Assembly: GCA_022072225.1 (NCBI GenBank)
Contig: JAJVIC010000009.1
Span: 1-64,000, forward strand
Reading direction: 5' to 3'
DNA length: 64,000 nt
DNA from: Bacteroidia bacterium
Lineage (GTDB): Bacteria; Bacteroidota; Bacteroidia; SXHM01
Below, piece by piece: positions 18,396 through 27,322 of the stretch; the first letter of the stretch is position 1, and each line of letters begins with the position of its first letter. The notes under the pieces were generated by a model, which was not told the origin of the DNA, did no database searches, and saw only the letters and a list, made by a program, of their open reading frames with translations. Made by a program: the position numbers and the translations under genes.

Positions 18396-19220
18396 TTACA
18401 CAAGTTCTGCCCGCTCGAGCAGCATTTTCATTTCTTTCTGCATTTTCTTGGCTTCTTCACGTGCTGCTTCTGCAAAGTCTGTTCCGTTGGAAGCATAAAT
18501 AATATTGCGCGATGAATTGACTAATAATCCGCAATGGTCATTGAAACCATATTTGGCAACTTCTTCCAGATTTCCGCCTTGCGCACCTACACCGGGAACT
18601 AACAGAAAGTGGTCGGGTATCATTTCCCTGATTTTTTCAAGCATATTGGCTTTGGTAGCACCAACCACATACATGATATTATCGGTAGTTCCCCATTTCT
18701 GAGAAACAGAAATTACTTTTTCAAATACTTTTTGGTCAGTTCCGCCAACAGGCAAAAACTGAAAATCAAAAGCACTAAGGTTGGAGGTAACAGCCAAAAT
18801 AATTACCCAACGGTTTTTATAATCCAGATATGGTTTTACTGAATCCTCGCCCATGTAAGGCGAAACGGTAATGGAATCAAAATCCATCTGGTCGAAGAAA
18901 GCGCGGGCATACATTTGTGTAGTGTTTCCGATGTCTCCACGCTTTGCATCAGCTATTTTAAAAATTCCCGGAGGAATTTCGTTCATTGTTTTTTCAAGGC
19001 TTAACCAGCTTTCGGAACCGCGTGCTTCATAAAAAGCGATATTGGGTTTATAAGCCACACATAAATCATGTGTAGCTTTAATAATCTCTTTGTTGAATTC
19101 ATAAACCGGATCATGCAGGTCCAGCAAATGCATCGGAATTTTGGCAATATCGGTGTCTAAACCTATGCACAAAAACGATTTTTTATGCTTGATATGATAA
19201 TATAAATCCTCGCGGTTCAT
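18396..19220 (-). CDS. pyrF: Orotidine 5'-phosphate decarboxylase, type 2
   Basis: This protein of about 274 residues catalyses the last step of UMP synthesis. The catalytic segment DAKRGDIGNTTQMYARAFF carries the D-x-K-x-x-D-I motif; FLCIGLDTDI and VPGVGAQGG are the phosphate-site blocks of the long PyrF type. The ATG at 19218-19220 gives the usual N-terminus MNREDLYYHI. An in-frame GTG 11 codons earlier is less likely. Confidence 0.94.
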   Translation of the reverse strand: MNREDLYYHIKHKKSFLCIGLDTDIAKIPMHLLDLHDPVYEFNKEIIKATHDLCVAYKPNIAFYEARGSESWLSLEKTMNEIPPGIFKIADAKRGDIGNTTQMYARAFFDQMDFDSITVSPYMGEDSVKPYLDYKNRWVIILAVTSNLSAFDFQFLPVGGTDQKVFEKVISVSQKWGTTDNIMYVVGATKANMLEKIREMIPDHFLLVPGVGAQGGNLEEVAKYGFNDHCGLLVNSSRNIIYASNGTDFAEAAREEAKKMQKEMKMLLERAELV

Positions 19221-19315
19221 GGTAGTTTGTCTTATCCGAATGGGCTTTAACACCCTTTTTATGTTTTATGTTACATCTTATTCGGCAGGCGGCATATTTT
19301 TTACACCTTTGGGCG

Positions 19316-20296
19316 ATGATAAAATCTTTTGCTTCTCTTTTTTCAGCGCTCTTTTTATCGGTTGGGTCTTTTGCGCTTGACATTACTGAAATAGAGAATT
19401 TTGGTTCTAACCCCGGCAACCTGAAGCTCTATTATTATAAACCCAAGAATCTTCCGGATAGTCTGAAAACTCCAGTAGTGTTTGTCTTACATGGTTGTTT
19501 GCAAAATGCCGAGAGCGTTTCGGAACTTTCGGGTTGGAACAAATTGGCTGACATTAACGGGTTTATTGTTGTTTATCCACAACAGAAATATACCAACAAT
19601 ACTTCGGGTTGCTTTAACTGGTTTAAAAAAAAAGATATTACGCGGGGTAGTGGTGAAGTGCATTCTATCAAAGAAATGATTGATTACATGAATGCGAATT
19701 TCAACACCGATTCGTCAAGGGTTTTTGTATCAGGATTATCTGCAGGCGCTGCAATGGCAGTAGCTTTGATGGCTTGTTATCCCGAAGATGTAAATGCAGG
19801 AGCAATTTTTGCGGGTGCGCCTTACAAAGTAGCGCGCAATCCGTTTGAAGCCATGTTTGCTTTTTGGCTTCCGCCCAATAAATCGCCCCAGAAATGGGCA
19901 AAGCGTGTTTTTAAACAGAATCCTGACTATTCCGGCAAATACCCACGGATGGTGGTGGTACATGGAAGATTGGATTTTGTTGTATTTATTCGTAATGCCT
20001 ATGAACTTGTTCAGCAATGGACTGCAGTGCATAAAACCGATGTGAAACCAGAAAAGAAAGAACGCCCTTTTAATAATAATCCTGATATTACCCGTTTAGC
20101 ATACAATGATGGAGAGAATAAAGAGGTAGTTGTGTTCTATATTTTAAAGGGTATTGGCCACGCACTTGCACTTAACCCGGGCGATAAGCCGGATGAAGGT
20201 GGAAAGTTGGGTATGTTCGGAAAGGATATGAATTTTCATTCTACATGGTGGGTAGCTAAAGATTTTGGTTTGATAAAGCAGCTACCGGGTAAATAA
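19316..20296 (+). CDS. Secreted PHB-depolymerase-type esterase (feruloyl esterase-like)
   Basis: This alpha/beta hydrolase of about 326 residues belongs to the PHB-depolymerase esterase family. The start at 19316 gives a signal peptide MIKSFASLFSALFLSVGSFA; an upstream in-frame start would spoil it. Motifs are FVLHGCLQNAESVSELSGWN (oxyanion region), VYPQQKYTNNTSGCFNWF, the nucleophile elbow GLSAGAAMA and a late His in GIGHALALNPG. Such enzymes cleave feruloyl/acetyl esters or polyester oligomers. The true substrate is not visible. Confidence 0.85.
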   Translation: MIKSFASLFSALFLSVGSFALDITEIENFGSNPGNLKLYYYKPKNLPDSLKTPVVFVLHGCLQNAESVSELSGWNKLADINGFIVVYPQQKYTNNTSGCFNWFKKKDITRGSGEVHSIKEMIDYMNANFNTDSSRVFVSGLSAGAAMAVALMACYPEDVNAGAIFAGAPYKVARNPFEAMFAFWLPPNKSPQKWAKRVFKQNPDYSGKYPRMVVVHGRLDFVVFIRNAYELVQQWTAVHKTDVKPEKKERPFNNNPDITRLAYNDGENKEVVVFYILKGIGHALALNPGDKPDEGGKLGMFGKDMNFHSTWWVAKDFGLIKQLPGK

Positions 20297-20324
20297 AAAA
20301 GCAACCATTTTTGGTTGCTTTTTT
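20295..20324. terminator. Bidirectional intrinsic terminator
   Basis: AAAAAAGCAACC and GGTTGCTTTTTT pair perfectly around a 6-base loop, directly behind the esterase stop codon and four bases from the 3' end of the opposing tRNA gene. It can serve both. Confidence 0.9.
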
Positions 20325-20328
20325 AGGG

Positions 20329-20402
20329 TGGAGGATATGGGAGTCGAACCCACGACCTCCTGCATGCCATGCAAACGCTCTAGCCAGCTGAGCTAATCCC
20401 CC
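20329..20402 (-). tRNA. tRNA-Ala (GGC)
   Basis: The minus strand reads GGGGGATTAGCTCAGCTGGC at the 5' end. The acceptor stem GGGGGAT pairs with ATCCTCC (one G-U). The anticodon arm TTTGC ATGGCAT GCAGG places GGC at positions 34-36. GGTTCGACTCC is the T-arm. The discriminator base is A. The CCA end is not encoded. Confidence 0.95.
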
Positions 20403-20766
20403 GTTGAGGGCTGCAAAACTATAAATTTATTCTTAAAATACTGTTGGCTAAACCGGAATAAAGCCCCTGTTACTGTAATGTAATCACTCAAATAAGTGAA
20501 ATGACTTAACCATAATGGTTATATCAAATGCAAGTATGCATAGCAGTAAAAAATTATCGGATAAAAAATCCACAAATGACCCCATCAAACTTTCTCTCTC
20601 ATTCATCTCAATTAACATTGTATTCGTCTATCAAATTAAATATTTTGCGAAAGTACGGTTTTTATGTATTCCAACCAAATGATTTCGGTCAGTTTTACCT
20701 GTGATTTAAATTACAGGATAAAATGGGTAAGAGTATTTATTTGTTGCAATTGCCTGACAAAGAATA
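20403..20766. other. Gene-free stretch between tRNA-Ala and nosY
   Basis: 364 AT-rich bases without a credible open frame on either strand. The right part must hold the 3' end of the nos transcript, but no clear intrinsic terminator is seen. The left part must hold the tRNA promoter. No repeat family recognised. Confidence 0.5.
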
Positions 20767-21534
20767 TTATAAATTCTTTTTTTTGAAGATATGCAAGGCA
20801 AATAATAAGGGTAAAATAATCCAGAAAAGCATGATAATAAGGCTGTAAATGATACCGAAATTGCTTCCGAAAAACTGTTTATACACAGCTCCTGTCAACC
20901 CCATTAATGCCGAAATATCCATTTTCATCAGAATAATTATTCGCCCGAGGTCAATAGGATTAAATGATGCTAATGCAATCACAGCCTTTTCTAAAGGATA
21001 TTCATTGAATGAAAACAGAATACCTAAAACAAGCCCGTCATAAATAACCGAAAAATAAAACCACAACATTAGCGACATGCCAATTCCCTTTGCTTTGTCG
21101 CGCATAGCAACCGATGAAAAAAATGCCAGTGAAATAAACGAGAGGGTTAGGGCAAAACCTGAAATCATCAATACTAATCCGGTTGCATCAGGTGAATATA
21201 TTAATATGGGAATACCAACTCCGGCAAACAGGGCAGTAAGTAATGAAAGTGAAACACCTATAAACTCGCCCAACAGAATTGAACTGCGGCTGATGGGTTG
21301 TGCTACCAGCAACTCTATAAACTGGTAGGCATTATAAAAATAGGTTGTAGAAAAAATAATGCTCACCAACGGAACAATAATCATCACTACACTCATCAGG
21401 CTGATTAAACTTTTGGAGCTGTTTTCTTCCATGCTGAACAAGCTGAACGAAACCAACAGCAAAAACAAGGAATAGGCGATAAGCACCTTGCTGCGCAAAA
21501 TGTCATACACTACATATTTGGCTATTTTAAACAT
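20767..21534 (-). CDS. nosY: NosY-like ABC transporter permease
   Basis: This 255-residue inner-membrane permease has about six hydrophobic segments (e.g. SLISLMSVVMIIVPLVSIIF and LIIMLFWIILPLLFAL). It overlaps the nosF gene by 8 bases and is last in the nos cluster. NosY forms with NosF an ABC complex that works with NosD to mature the copper centre CuZ of nitrous oxide reductase. The assignment rests on membrane topology and gene order. Confidence 0.88.
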   Translation of the reverse strand: MFKIAKYVVYDILRSKVLIAYSLFLLLVSFSLFSMEENSSKSLISLMSVVMIIVPLVSIIFSTTYFYNAYQFIELLVAQPISRSSILLGEFIGVSLSLLTALFAGVGIPILIYSPDATGLVLMISGFALTLSFISLAFFSSVAMRDKAKGIGMSLMLWFYFSVIYDGLVLGILFSFNEYPLEKAVIALASFNPIDLGRIIILMKMDISALMGLTGAVYKQFFGSNFGIIYSLIIMLFWIILPLLFALHIFKKKNL

Positions 21535-22240
21535 GAGCAGATTGTTTCATGATTTTAGCAATCGCTTTTCCCACTTTTTCTTCTCCCGTTTGTTTTTTCA
21601 ATTCGGCAACTGAATTATAAAAATTCACTTTGCCTTCATACAAATACATTACAGTATCTGCCATTTCTTCTACCTCGCTCATAATGTGGGAGGTAATGAT
21701 TACCAGCTTCCCTCTACTTTTTGCCTCTATAATTTTTGCTTTCAAAATTTCCGCTGCCAATGGATCAAGTCCTGCAGTAGGTTCATCTAAAATCAACACT
21801 TTAGGATTAAATAAAAATGCCAGTGATGCACTTACCTTTTGTGTTGTTCCTCCTGAAAGTGCATGCATCGGTTTTTCAAAAAGTTCAGAAAGTTTGTACT
21901 CTTCCATTAAACTTTCATCAAGATTGTCCACATTTTTTCGTAGGTCTTTCATCATTTTGAAAATCTGTCCGATTTTCATATTCTCGGGATAGTGCCCTAT
22001 CTGTGGCATATAGCCAATCTGCTCGCGGTAGCGGAAATCACCGGAAATACTCTTTCCGTTAAAAAATATTTTGCCTTTGTCGGCAACCACCATTCCCAGT
22101 ATACATTTTATCAGCGTTGTTTTTCCTGAGCCGTTGTGGCCTATAATACTCACCACCTGTCCTGAATTGAACTCAACATCCAGTCCTTTGAGAACATGCA
22201 GTTTGCCAAAACTTTTTTCTAATTGCTCGGTGCGTATCAT
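21527..22240 (-). CDS. nosF: NosF-like ABC transporter ATPase
   Basis: This 237-residue ABC ATPase has Walker A GHNGSGKTT, Q-loop YMPQIGHYPE, signature ALSGGTTQK and Walker B VLILDEPTAGLDP. ISHIMSEV-type H-loop (TSHIMSEVEEM) follows. It overlaps nosD by 4 bases and nosY by 8. It powers the NosDFY complex needed for CuZ assembly, probably by passing sulfur or copper across the membrane. Confidence 0.92.
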   Translation of the reverse strand: MIRTEQLEKSFGKLHVLKGLDVEFNSGQVVSIIGHNGSGKTTLIKCILGMVVADKGKIFFNGKSISGDFRYREQIGYMPQIGHYPENMKIGQIFKMMKDLRKNVDNLDESLMEEYKLSELFEKPMHALSGGTTQKVSASLAFLFNPKVLILDEPTAGLDPLAAEILKAKIIEAKSRGKLVIITSHIMSEVEEMADTVMYLYEGKVNFYNSVAELKKQTGEEKVGKAIAKIMKQSAHV

Positions 22241-23475
22241 AAAGTGTTTGGTTTCATCATGGGTGCATAATCCTGAAATGTTTCGGGAACTATTCCGGGA
22301 ATACTTTTTTCTGCACGGTTTAAAATTTCAACCGTGAAACTACGTAGCAACATTACAGCATAAGGCATTTGTTCAATGATCATGGAATACAAACTAACCG
22401 GGCGAAAAGGCACATCTCCGATTTTATCGCGGTTTAAATCGTAGCCCTCGTATTTATCCCAGTAATTGTACATAAAACTATTTTCACGTAGCTCACCATT
22501 AGTGGCAGCATCAAAGGTATTAGCGGTAAAGTTATTATACATAAACGTATCACGTATGCAATTGGCCATCACCTTTAGTGCATAGCCGTTGGAGGTAAAA
22601 TTGTTTTTTGAAAACGTTATCATGTTTGAACCTTCCATGGTTACACCTACCGTGTTATTGGTAAATGTATTCCGTTCAATAATGCTGTTGCTGATATCTT
22701 TTAAAAGCAAGCCGTAAGCGGCATCGCCCCAGTTGTTCTGAAAAGTATTATCATACATTTCTACATTTTTGGTGTACATCACTGCCACACCTGTTCCGTT
22801 ATTCTGAAATGTATTGTTACGGTAAACATCATCATCCGAAAACATGAAGTGCAAACCATAACGGTAATTTCTTTCACACAGATTTTTTTCAATCAGGCAA
22901 AAATGTGCAAACTCAAAATACATTCCGTCACGATGCCCCTCCATCTGGTTGTTTTCAATTTTCACACTGTCGCATTTCCATAAGTGAATACCATTGCCGG
23001 TATCGCTTTTGCCGTAGTTGGCACCTTTACTGTGATTGTTTGCAATCAGACAGTTTTGTGATTTGCTGAGGTAAATGCCAAAGAATGTATTTTCTAATTT
23101 ACAGTTGATGATTTTTACATTCTTCGCTTCGTTCACTCTTATGCCTGCATAATCTTTCATGCTTCCGCGCTTTGAGTTTTTTATCCATAAACCCGATATA
23201 ACAACATTGTCGCTTAACACCACCAGTACTTCATCTTTTTCCTGTCCGTCAATTACAGGGTAACCTTCACCAATAATAACAACTTGTTTTTTTATTTCGG
23301 TGTTTACCGAAAGGTAGGTTCCCTTTTTCAGAAGTATAGTGTCGTAATCAGCAGCTATATCAAGTGCTGCGGTTAATTGCTTTACTTTACAATCACTGCA
23401 AACCACAATGGTTCTTGCTTCGGCAAGGAAGCAGGAAACAAGAATCAGAAAACAAGACAGTACAACGGTTTTCAA
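22237..23475 (-). CDS. nosD: NosD-like periplasmic right-handed beta-helix protein
   Basis: This 412-residue exported protein has a signal peptide (MKTVVLSCFLILVSCFLAEA). The body is made of parallel beta-helix turns rich in N-x-F/N-N patterns (NTFFGIYLSKSQNCLIANNH, RNNTFQNNGTGVAVMYTKN), typical of NosD/CASH repeats. NosD delivers copper to NosZ in the periplasm with NosL and the NosFY pump. Its start overlaps the nosL stop by 4 bases. Confidence 0.92.
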   Translation of the reverse strand: MKTVVLSCFLILVSCFLAEARTIVVCSDCKVKQLTAALDIAADYDTILLKKGTYLSVNTEIKKQVVIIGEGYPVIDGQEKDEVLVVLSDNVVISGLWIKNSKRGSMKDYAGIRVNEAKNVKIINCKLENTFFGIYLSKSQNCLIANNHSKGANYGKSDTGNGIHLWKCDSVKIENNQMEGHRDGMYFEFAHFCLIEKNLCERNYRYGLHFMFSDDDVYRNNTFQNNGTGVAVMYTKNVEMYDNTFQNNWGDAAYGLLLKDISNSIIERNTFTNNTVGVTMEGSNMITFSKNNFTSNGYALKVMANCIRDTFMYNNFTANTFDAATNGELRENSFMYNYWDKYEGYDLNRDKIGDVPFRPVSLYSMIIEQMPYAVMLLRSFTVEILNRAEKSIPGIVPETFQDYAPMMKPNTL

Positions 23476-23903
23476 AAGTCAATTTTCTTAACATCGTCCC
23501 ACATAATCATATCTGCTGCAAATTCTTCGTTTGATTTTTCAGCATCGGCTTTAGTTTTAAAAGCAGCCAGATTTCCGCCCATAGGGCTTATTACAGTTCC
23601 TCCATGCAGGTAAAAAGCTTCGGCTGCATTTATCAATTCGCCTTCTGAGTTATAATTTACTACTAAATACTGTTGTGCTTCAAATTTGTTTTCAGAGTTG
23701 AGGTAGCTTACCATGCATTCGCCTGAATCAAATTTGATGGCCTTGCCTTTTGAGTTTACTATTTCGGCTCCGAACTTTTTGTCCATGATGGTCATGCCGC
23801 AATGTTCACACATGTCTTTACCGTAGTTAATTGGTTGCGGTTCGGTAGAACACGAAACAATAAATATACATGCACTAAAAATGAACGCAGTTATTTTATT
23901 CAT
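23472..23903 (-). CDS. nosL: NosL copper-chaperone lipoprotein
   Basis: This 143-residue lipoprotein (signal MNKITAFIFSACIFIVSC, lipid-attachment Cys18) is the copper(I) chaperone for nitrous oxide reductase. The NosL metal motif is seen as YGKDMCEHCGMTIMDKKFGA, with the C-x2-C-G-M core. A late GGNLAAFKTKADAEKSNEEF matches the second NosL half. It overlaps nosD by 4 bases. Confidence 0.92.
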   Translation of the reverse strand: MNKITAFIFSACIFIVSCSTEPQPINYGKDMCEHCGMTIMDKKFGAEIVNSKGKAIKFDSGECMVSYLNSENKFEAQQYLVVNYNSEGELINAAEAFYLHGGTVISPMGGNLAAFKTKADAEKSNEEFAADMIMWDDVKKIDF

Positions 23904-23931
23904 GTTTTTATAATTATTAAAGTTAAAGTAA

Positions 23932-24507
23932 TTAGTTTTTTCTTAAGAATTGCTCGTAAAGCAATATTAAGACTATAATAACTGATGGAATAATTACTAG
24001 TAAACCACCAATATCAGGGAAAGAACCGGCAACAAAATTTAGTAATTGCTTCCAACCTATTAGTGGTGGTTGATAAGCCATGCCTTCAATTTTAATGGCA
24101 GCATGCGGATCAAGATTGTGCCCATATTCGTATTCCCAATACCAGAAACGATACATTCCCCAGGTCCCAAAAATAAATTGATAAATAACAAAGAGCCATA
24201 ATGCCCATCTTTTTCCTGTGGCAGCTACCAGCAGACCCAATACCCCCATTATAACTACACAATAAGGAATAATCTTTAATTCAGGAAAATTTTCATCTAA
24301 AATAAGACCCATTCCAATGTAATGGTTTAACCCATTTATTTTATCAACATCCCCGGCAATTTTGTCTGACCAAATTTCCATTTTCAGTCCTTCAGGGTAT
24401 TGAGGCGCTTCAAGAATAATTTTCCATACTGGAAATTTAAGAGAGGCAACCATTGCAACAGCGCATAGCAATATCACTACCCTGAAAAAAGGTTTGATGG
24501 TTTTCAT
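23932..24507 (-). CDS. Nos-cluster membrane protein of unknown function
   Basis: This 191-residue protein has about four hydrophobic segments: residues 7-29 (first helix), near 78-95, 98-118 and 163-185. The periplasmic part contains the short block LDPHAAIKIEGMAYQPPLIG. Genes of this size and type sit between nosZ and nosL in several Bacteroidota nos clusters. A role in electron supply or copper-site assembly is plausible but not shown. It lies behind an intrinsic terminator that follows nosZ. Confidence 0.75.
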   Translation of the reverse strand: MKTIKPFFRVVILLCAVAMVASLKFPVWKIILEAPQYPEGLKMEIWSDKIAGDVDKINGLNHYIGMGLILDENFPELKIIPYCVVIMGVLGLLVAATGKRWALWLFVIYQFIFGTWGMYRFWYWEYEYGHNLDPHAAIKIEGMAYQPPLIGWKQLLNFVAGSFPDIGGLLVIIPSVIIVLILLYEQFLRKN

Positions 24508-24530
24508 AATTTATATTTTTAGAAAGTTAA

Positions 24531-24566
24531 AAAAAAGGGGAGGTAAACCCTGTCCTCCCCTTTTTT
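24531..24566. terminator. Intrinsic terminator directly behind nosZ
   Basis: AAAAAAGGGGAGG (24531-24543) pairs perfectly with CCTCCCCTTTTTT (24554-24566) around a 10-base loop. On the minus strand it follows the nosZ stop by 9 bases and ends in a T-run, so it should partly or fully stop nosZ transcripts before the accessory genes. The opposite strand is also T-tailed. Confidence 0.88.
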
Positions 24567-24575
24567 AACTCAACC

Positions 24576-26561
24576 TTATTTAGCTACAGTAGCAGCTTCT
24601 TCTCCGGTTGAGTATTTCAATGTTGGATTGCTGCCCGCAGGTGATACACGAATGTATCCTTGCATTTCCTGGTGCAAAGCAGAGCAGAAGTCGGTGCAAT
24701 ACATTGGGAACACACCTGCTCTGTCCGGAACCCATTTAAGTGTTGCTGTTTCGCCAGGCAGAATTAATAACTCTGCATTGTTTGCTCCTTTGATAGAGAA
24801 ACCATGGGGAACATCCCAATCCTGCTCAAGGTTGGTAACGTGGAAATATACATTGTCGCCAACTTTTACCCCTTCAATATTGTCGGGTGTGAAGTGTGAA
24901 CGGATTGCAGATGCATAAATATGTACATCGTTTCCGGTGCGAACTACTTTTGCATCTTTCTCATTTTTTACAGCAGCAGCGTGGTTGTTGTTTTCCAATT
25001 TATAGAATTTAACTTCGTGTTTGCGCACAATTTCTGCAGGACAAGCCTGTGCATAGTGTGGCTCACCGATAGTAGGGAAGTCAAGCAACAGTTGCATTTT
25101 TTCTCCGCTGATGTCGTACAACTGAGCTGATTGTGTTAACTCAGGACCTGTAGGCAGGTAGCGGTCTTTGGTAATTTTGTTCAGTGCAATTACATATTTT
25201 CCGTAAGGAGTAATGTTATCGCCCATGGGTACACACAGGTGACCGATAGAGTAGTAAGTAGGCACACGGTCAATGATCTGTTTTGTTTTTACATTCCATT
25301 TCACAATCTCTGATGATACAAAGAATGAAGTGTAAGCATTTCCGTTTGCATCAAACTCAGTGTGCAGAGGGCCAAGTCCCGGACGTTCTACTTCGCCATC
25401 CAATGCAGCCTCGTATTTTATTACAGGAACTCCGTCAAAATCACCTTCAAAATCTTTTGCTTCAATTGCTTTTATCATTTTGCTGAACGAGTACACTGGA
25501 ATTACAGCAGCCAGTTTACCTGATGCGCAGATGTACTCACCTGTTGGGTCAACATCGCAACCGTGTGGTGATTTTGGGCATGGGATGTAATAGCATACTC
25601 CGGGCAAATCTTTTACATCTAACACCGTAACTTCTTTTACCATGGTAGTAGTTGCAGTATGTGTTGCTTCGTCATACACATTATGCGCATAGTTTGCAGG
25701 CCATTTCTGTCCTTTGCCTGCTGCCAGGTATTCTTCTGCTTTTTTCCAGTTCACCGCCATGATAAAATCTTTATCGCGCTGCGAAGCATTTACTTCTAAC
25801 AACGAGTGTGCTTTTTCGCTGTTGTAGCAGCTGAAGAACACCCATCCGTCTGAAACGGCTTTACCTGCACGGGCCAAATCATAGTCAACTCCGGGAACCA
25901 GTAACTGGAAATTCAAATTCATGCGGCCTGTTTCTTTGTCAACTTTTACAAACGAAATGGTGCCTTTAAATTTGTCTTTGTATTCGGCAATAGCCTCATC
26001 ACCTTGTTTATCGTAAGGAACAGAGAAACGTGAAGCTCCGACAACGTACTCGGTATTCTGAGTAGTGAAAGGCGAAGCATGGTTACCACCGGTGTTGGGC
26101 AACTCAATAATTTCGCGTGTTTTAAAAACTCCTAAATCCAGACGTGCAATACGCGGAGTGTTATTGGCATTAATAAATAGCCAACGACCATCTGCCTGAC
26201 CTTCCATACGTGAAAGTTGAGGGTGGTGACTATCGTCCCAGGGAACAAATCCGTGAGAAGTCATCAGCATAGGTTTTGTTTCTTCGCTGTATCCCCAACC
26301 TGTTTCGGCATCCATAGAAAATACAGGAACCTGTTTCAGCATACGGCCAGAAGGAATACCATAAACTCCTATTTGTCCGCTGAAGCCACCTGAAGTGAAG
26401 AGGTAAACTTCATCGTATTTACCGGGTGCAACATATACTTTTGATGCGGCATCACCTGAAAGAGCAGAGTCAACCTTTTTGGGTTTACAACTGCTGATAA
26501 TACCTGCCGCTGCTATGCAGGCGGCAACTATCCCAATTGATTTAAATGTTAGTGTTTTCAT
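24576..26561 (-). CDS. nosZ: Nitrous oxide reductase, clade II type, lipoprotein-like export signal
   Basis: This 661-residue multicopper enzyme reduces N2O to N2 in the periplasm. The N-terminus is a Sec signal with a lipobox (IISSC, Cys25) instead of the twin-arginine signal of clade I, as in clade II NosZ. The seven-bladed propeller region holds the His ligands of CuZ (e.g. MTSHGFVPWDDSHHPQLSR, GGNHASPF, SPHGCDVDPTG, LGPLHTEFD). The C-terminal cupredoxin has the full CuA site MYCTDFCSALHQEMQGYIR (two Cys, His, Met). It follows the cytochrome c gene by 36 bases and is presumably fed electrons by it. Confidence 0.96.
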   Translation of the reverse strand: MKTLTFKSIGIVAACIAAAGIISSCKPKKVDSALSGDAASKVYVAPGKYDEVYLFTSGGFSGQIGVYGIPSGRMLKQVPVFSMDAETGWGYSEETKPMLMTSHGFVPWDDSHHPQLSRMEGQADGRWLFINANNTPRIARLDLGVFKTREIIELPNTGGNHASPFTTQNTEYVVGASRFSVPYDKQGDEAIAEYKDKFKGTISFVKVDKETGRMNLNFQLLVPGVDYDLARAGKAVSDGWVFFSCYNSEKAHSLLEVNASQRDKDFIMAVNWKKAEEYLAAGKGQKWPANYAHNVYDEATHTATTTMVKEVTVLDVKDLPGVCYYIPCPKSPHGCDVDPTGEYICASGKLAAVIPVYSFSKMIKAIEAKDFEGDFDGVPVIKYEAALDGEVERPGLGPLHTEFDANGNAYTSFFVSSEIVKWNVKTKQIIDRVPTYYSIGHLCVPMGDNITPYGKYVIALNKITKDRYLPTGPELTQSAQLYDISGEKMQLLLDFPTIGEPHYAQACPAEIVRKHEVKFYKLENNNHAAAVKNEKDAKVVRTGNDVHIYASAIRSHFTPDNIEGVKVGDNVYFHVTNLEQDWDVPHGFSIKGANNAELLILPGETATLKWVPDRAGVFPMYCTDFCSALHQEMQGYIRVSPAGSNPTLKYSTGEEAATVAK

Positions 26562-26597
26562 TGTTTACTGGTTTTGATTGGTTTTAATTGATTGTGA

Positions 26598-27092
26598 TTA
26601 TTGCTGAGCGGTTGAACCTTCACCGTCTATTTCACGCATGTACTCAAGGATGGCTTTTGCCTCATCATCGGTTACATTCTGAAACGTCATTTGGGTAAGG
26701 TGTTCTTCCAGCAGTTTCATTGCCTGAGGATCTTTTTTAGTCATCTCTTCCGGATTGGTAATCATATTTAAAATCCAAGCCGGTTTTCTGCGTTGGGTAA
26801 CTCCTTTAAGCCCGGGACCTACAACTTTCTGATCGGTTATTTTGTGGCAAGCCGAGCATTTGGTTTCAAACACGCTTTTGCCTGATGCAGCTAACGTAGC
26901 ATCAAATGCTGCTAAGGTTATACCGCTGAATTTTCCAATTCCTTCACCGTTATCAGCTGCCGGTTTGTTTATCATACTTTCAGGTGCTGCGCCTGAAGTG
27001 TTGTTGGTTTCATTGCCTGAACAGCCTGCCATAAGTGCGATACCTGTTGCTAAAATGCTTACTGTAACTAGTTTTAATGTTATTGTTTTCAT
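26598..27092 (-). CDS. Monohaem cytochrome c lipoprotein of the nos cluster
   Basis: This 164-residue lipoprotein (signal MKTITLKLVTVSILATGIALMAGC, Cys24) carries one class I cytochrome c domain. Haem motif CSACHK is in the middle and a possible distal Met lies in LTQMTFQNVTDDEAKAILEY. It is the first gene behind the regulated promoter at 27116-27203, 36 bases before nosZ. The likely role is electron donor to NosZ or link to a quinol complex. Confidence 0.9.
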   Translation of the reverse strand: MKTITLKLVTVSILATGIALMAGCSGNETNNTSGAAPESMINKPAADNGEGIGKFSGITLAAFDATLAASGKSVFETKCSACHKITDQKVVGPGLKGVTQRRKPAWILNMITNPEEMTKKDPQAMKLLEEHLTQMTFQNVTDDEAKAILEYMREIDGEGSTAQQ

Positions 27093-27115
27093 AGGGATTG
27101 TTTTTGATTACGGGA

Positions 27116-27203
27116 CAAAAGTAGCCCCGTGTTGGGTTATACATAATGAGGTTGGTCAGGCAAAAGTATGATTAATGTCAATAAAAAGACCTTTTTATCT
27201 TTT
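27116..27203 (-). promoter_or_regulatory. Promoter-operator of the cytochrome c-nosZ unit
   Basis: On the minus strand the -7 element is TACTTTTG (27116-27123). An FNR/DNR-like box TTGACATTAATCAT lies at 27168-27181, with its centre 51.5 bases from the -7 element. Just upstream is the A/T-rich dyad AAAAGAT / GTCTTTTT (27183-27203). The conserved stretch TGACCAACCTCATTA lies in between. The whole layout, including the 51.5-base spacing, recurs in the fasciclin promoter at 28345-28433. No good -33 is seen, consistent with activator dependence. Confidence 0.7.
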
Positions 27204-27322
27204 ATTGAATGGAGATAACGTCATTGCGGTAAAAAATCTTTACAGCCTTTAACCGCAAAGAGCGCAAAGAAGCAGCCCGCAGAGAACGCAAAGAAAACCC
27301 GCTTAAAAACTATTGGGTTGTG

